DNA of 18,033 bases, from positions 1-18,033 of the forward strand of contig CAJMNH010000024.1 in NCBI GenBank assembly GCA_905214725.1, in the 5' to 3' direction. The position numbers were made by a program, and so were the translations under genes. Under the pieces are notes generated by a model. That model did no database searches and was not told the origin of the DNA. It saw only the letters and a program-made list of their open reading frames with translations. The DNA is from an uncultured bacterium (lineage in GTDB: Bacteria; Bacteroidota; Bacteroidia; Bacteroidales; Rikenellaceae). Positions 16,709 to 18,033 of the stretch are shown piece by piece; position 1 is the first letter of the stretch, and each line of letters starts with the position of its first letter.

Positions 16709-17482
16709 CTAAAACAGTTGCAATTTCAGACCGAACGACAATCCGATGATATCCCAGCCGTCGAGGCATCTGTTGGTGACGGCGCTGATCAGGTAGAGGT
16801 CGCAGGTGCTCAGCTCGTAGTAGGCCGTGACGCCCTTCAAAAGTGAGTTCGTGTGCCGGTTGGTGTAGAGCGTCAGACGCTGCCCGACAAAGAGAAAGGT
16901 GTGTATCTTGGTCGAGAAGGTGTAATATTTGCGCGGGTAACGGTTGGGTTCCTTGACCCAGAACTTCTCGCCGATGATCGTGTTGACGTACATGCCGCAG
17001 TAGAAGGGTTCGACGGCGAAGCGGTCGCCGCAGGCGATGCTCCACGGGATGTAGTTTTGTTTGGCCGTGGTGGTGATGTAGAATTTGTCGGCCTTGCTGC
17101 GGGGAAGAAACCCCAGATAGAGATCGGTTTCCCACTGTCCTTTGCGGCCGTAGTCCCATCCCGCGCCGAACGAGAGAAAGCCCATGCCTCCGGCGTATTG
17201 CAGTTTGACGTGAGTGGGAATCACCCGTCGCCACCCTTCGCGGTAGGTGTGCACGCGACGGTCGAGCGGGCGGCGTTTCGGCCGGTATGTCTGCGCAGCG
17301 GACAGGGTGTCGCCGACGGGCTGCAGCAGTTCGAATCTGTCGGCCGGAGCGAAGGAGTTGGTCGCGGGCGCGACGGCAGACGCGAGAGGACGGCGCAACA
17401 GAGCGTCGCCGTCGGCGGCGGGGTGTCCCGCTACGCCGAGCGGAAGCAGGAGCAGCAGCAGACTAAAAATCGACCTTCTCAT
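16709..17482 (-). CDS. Predicted small outer-membrane beta-barrel protein
   Basis: The 257-residue product starts MRRSIFSLLLLLLPLGVAG, a strong signal peptide. Next comes a region of about 70 residues rich in Ala, Pro and Arg without evident fold, then from about residue 90 alternating amphipathic strands (HVKLQYAGGMGFLSFGAGWDYG, written here with its aromatic girdle residues, then TDLYLGFLP, FYITTTAKQNY, HTFLFVGQRLTLYTN). It ends in LKLQLF, the C-terminal aromatic signal of BAM-inserted barrels. I recognise no named family. Its ATG overlaps the 3' end of the phosphoesterase gene by 20 bases, so the two are co-translated or at least co-transcribed. A role with that enzyme is inferred from the overlap alone. 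Confidence 0.75.
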   Translation of the reverse strand: MRRSIFSLLLLLLPLGVAGHPAADGDALLRRPLASAVAPATNSFAPADRFELLQPVGDTLSAAQTYRPKRRPLDRRVHTYREGWRRVIPTHVKLQYAGGMGFLSFGAGWDYGRKGQWETDLYLGFLPRSKADKFYITTTAKQNYIPWSIACGDRFAVEPFYCGMYVNTIIGEKFWVKEPNRYPRKYYTFSTKIHTFLFVGQRLTLYTNRHTNSLLKGVTAYYELSTCDLYLISAVTNRCLDGWDIIGLSFGLKLQLF

Positions 17483-18033
17483 AACTGTAACCGTCGGGGG
17501 TGATCGTATAAAGGATATAGGTGCGCTTCTCGATGTTGGGGCAGCCGTAGTACATCATGCCGTCGCCGAAAATATCCTCTTCGATCCAGCGGTGTTCGTG
17601 GCCGAAGATGCAGCAGAGCGGTTGAGGAAAGCGCATGACGCAGTATTCGAAGACCTTTGCCACGTTGTTGTTGAATTGGAAATCGTAGGGACGTACGTGC
17701 ATGGCGAAGATCGTCCGGCTGGCCGGCAACGCAAACGAATCGTATTCGCGTTCGATGAATTCGAAATCGGGAACGGGATGTGAGTAGTCGTACTCCATCG
17801 CGTTGGTGTTCAAACAGATGAATCGTATGTCTGCGGCGGTGAAAGCGAAGTTGGCCGGCCCGAAAATCTTTTCGAACACCGCCTCGCCCGTGCCCTGACA
17901 GTCATGGTTGCCCAGCAGGCAGACGTAGGGTACGCGCAGGCGGTTGAGAATGTCGCGCTGCCACATGAACTCCTTCTTCAGTCCGAAGTCCGAGAGGTCG
18001 CCGCCGTGGATGACGAAGTCGATGTCGTCGCGG
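17463..18033 (-). CDS. Calcineurin-like metallophosphoesterase, C-terminal part (cut by right edge)
   Basis: The C-terminal 189 codons are visible, read leftwards; the N-terminus lies beyond 18033. Metal-binding motifs are in the family order: FVIHGGDLSD near the right edge (GD motif), LLGNHDC (GNHD), FAMHVRP (single His), and FGHEHRW (GHxH). These four blocks coordinate the dinuclear metal site of calcineurin-like phosphatases, and the spacing fits a small single-domain enzyme. The HGGDLSD-to-GNHD distance of about 28 residues is normal. Substrate cannot be told from sequence; related envelope-associated members act on nucleotides, lipids or phosphoproteins. No C-terminal extension follows the fold. 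An ATG at 17966 exists in frame, but upstream residues clearly belong to the same domain, so it is not the start. Confidence 0.92.
   Translation of the reverse strand, partial: RDDIDFVIHGGDLSDFGLKKEFMWQRDILNRLRVPYVCLLGNHDCQGTGEAVFEKIFGPANFAFTAADIRFICLNTNAMEYDYSHPVPDFEFIEREYDSFALPASRTIFAMHVRPYDFQFNNNVAKVFEYCVMRFPQPLCCIFGHEHRWIEEDIFGDGMMYYGCPNIEKRTYILYTITPDGYSYEKVDF

Overview
The window looks like chromosomal DNA of a GC-rich Bacteroidales bacterium, most likely Alistipes or another Rikenellaceae member; the genus is my inference. Direct evidence is a repeated Bacteroidota-type promoter element (TAnnTTTG, sometimes with TTTG about 19-20 bases upstream), few Shine-Dalgarno sequences, lipoproteins with short lipoboxes, a DUF4932-type protein, paired M16 peptidases, and a single-chain pyruvate:ferredoxin oxidoreductase typical of anaerobes. 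No tRNA, rRNA, insertion sequence or CRISPR array was seen, and no stretch over 300 bases lacks a gene.

Left part (1-5127): the first 34 codons of a TIR-domain protein run off the left edge, divergent from rsmA (16S rRNA dimethyltransferase). rsmA converges on a three-module surface lipoprotein, and the two share one bidirectional terminator. Upstream of the lipoprotein lies a two-gene M16 operon made of a catalytic and a non-catalytic subunit joined by an ATGA overlap.

Centre (5244-11353): a secreted DUF4932-like metallopeptidase candidate, AT-richer than its surroundings, ends at a 21-bp perfect terminator hairpin. The large nifJ gene and a META-domain lipoprotein follow, each with its own terminator.

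Right-centre (11387-14896): two tandem secreted S1/P1-type nucleases with all nine zinc ligands share a clear promoter. Next come a CysQ-type bisphosphate nucleotidase and, divergent from it, the ribosomal protein operon rplU-rpmA.

Right part (14897-18033): a lower-GC three-member unit lies after the rpmA terminator. It holds a 31-codon small ORF with a good Shine-Dalgarno, an unrecognised protein resembling the uracil-DNA-glycosylase superfamily, and a WG-repeat protein, with overlapping or nearly abutting reading frames. It is the best candidate here for an undescribed functional module, though nothing in the sequence proves a function. Convergent to it is an operon of a calcineurin-like phosphoesterase (cut by the right edge) overlapping a small predicted outer-membrane barrel protein.

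Most genes are housekeeping or cell-envelope functions. The less ordinary parts are the TIR gene, the nuclease duplication, the C9 tract in the lipoprotein, and the small-ORF/UDG-like/WG unit.
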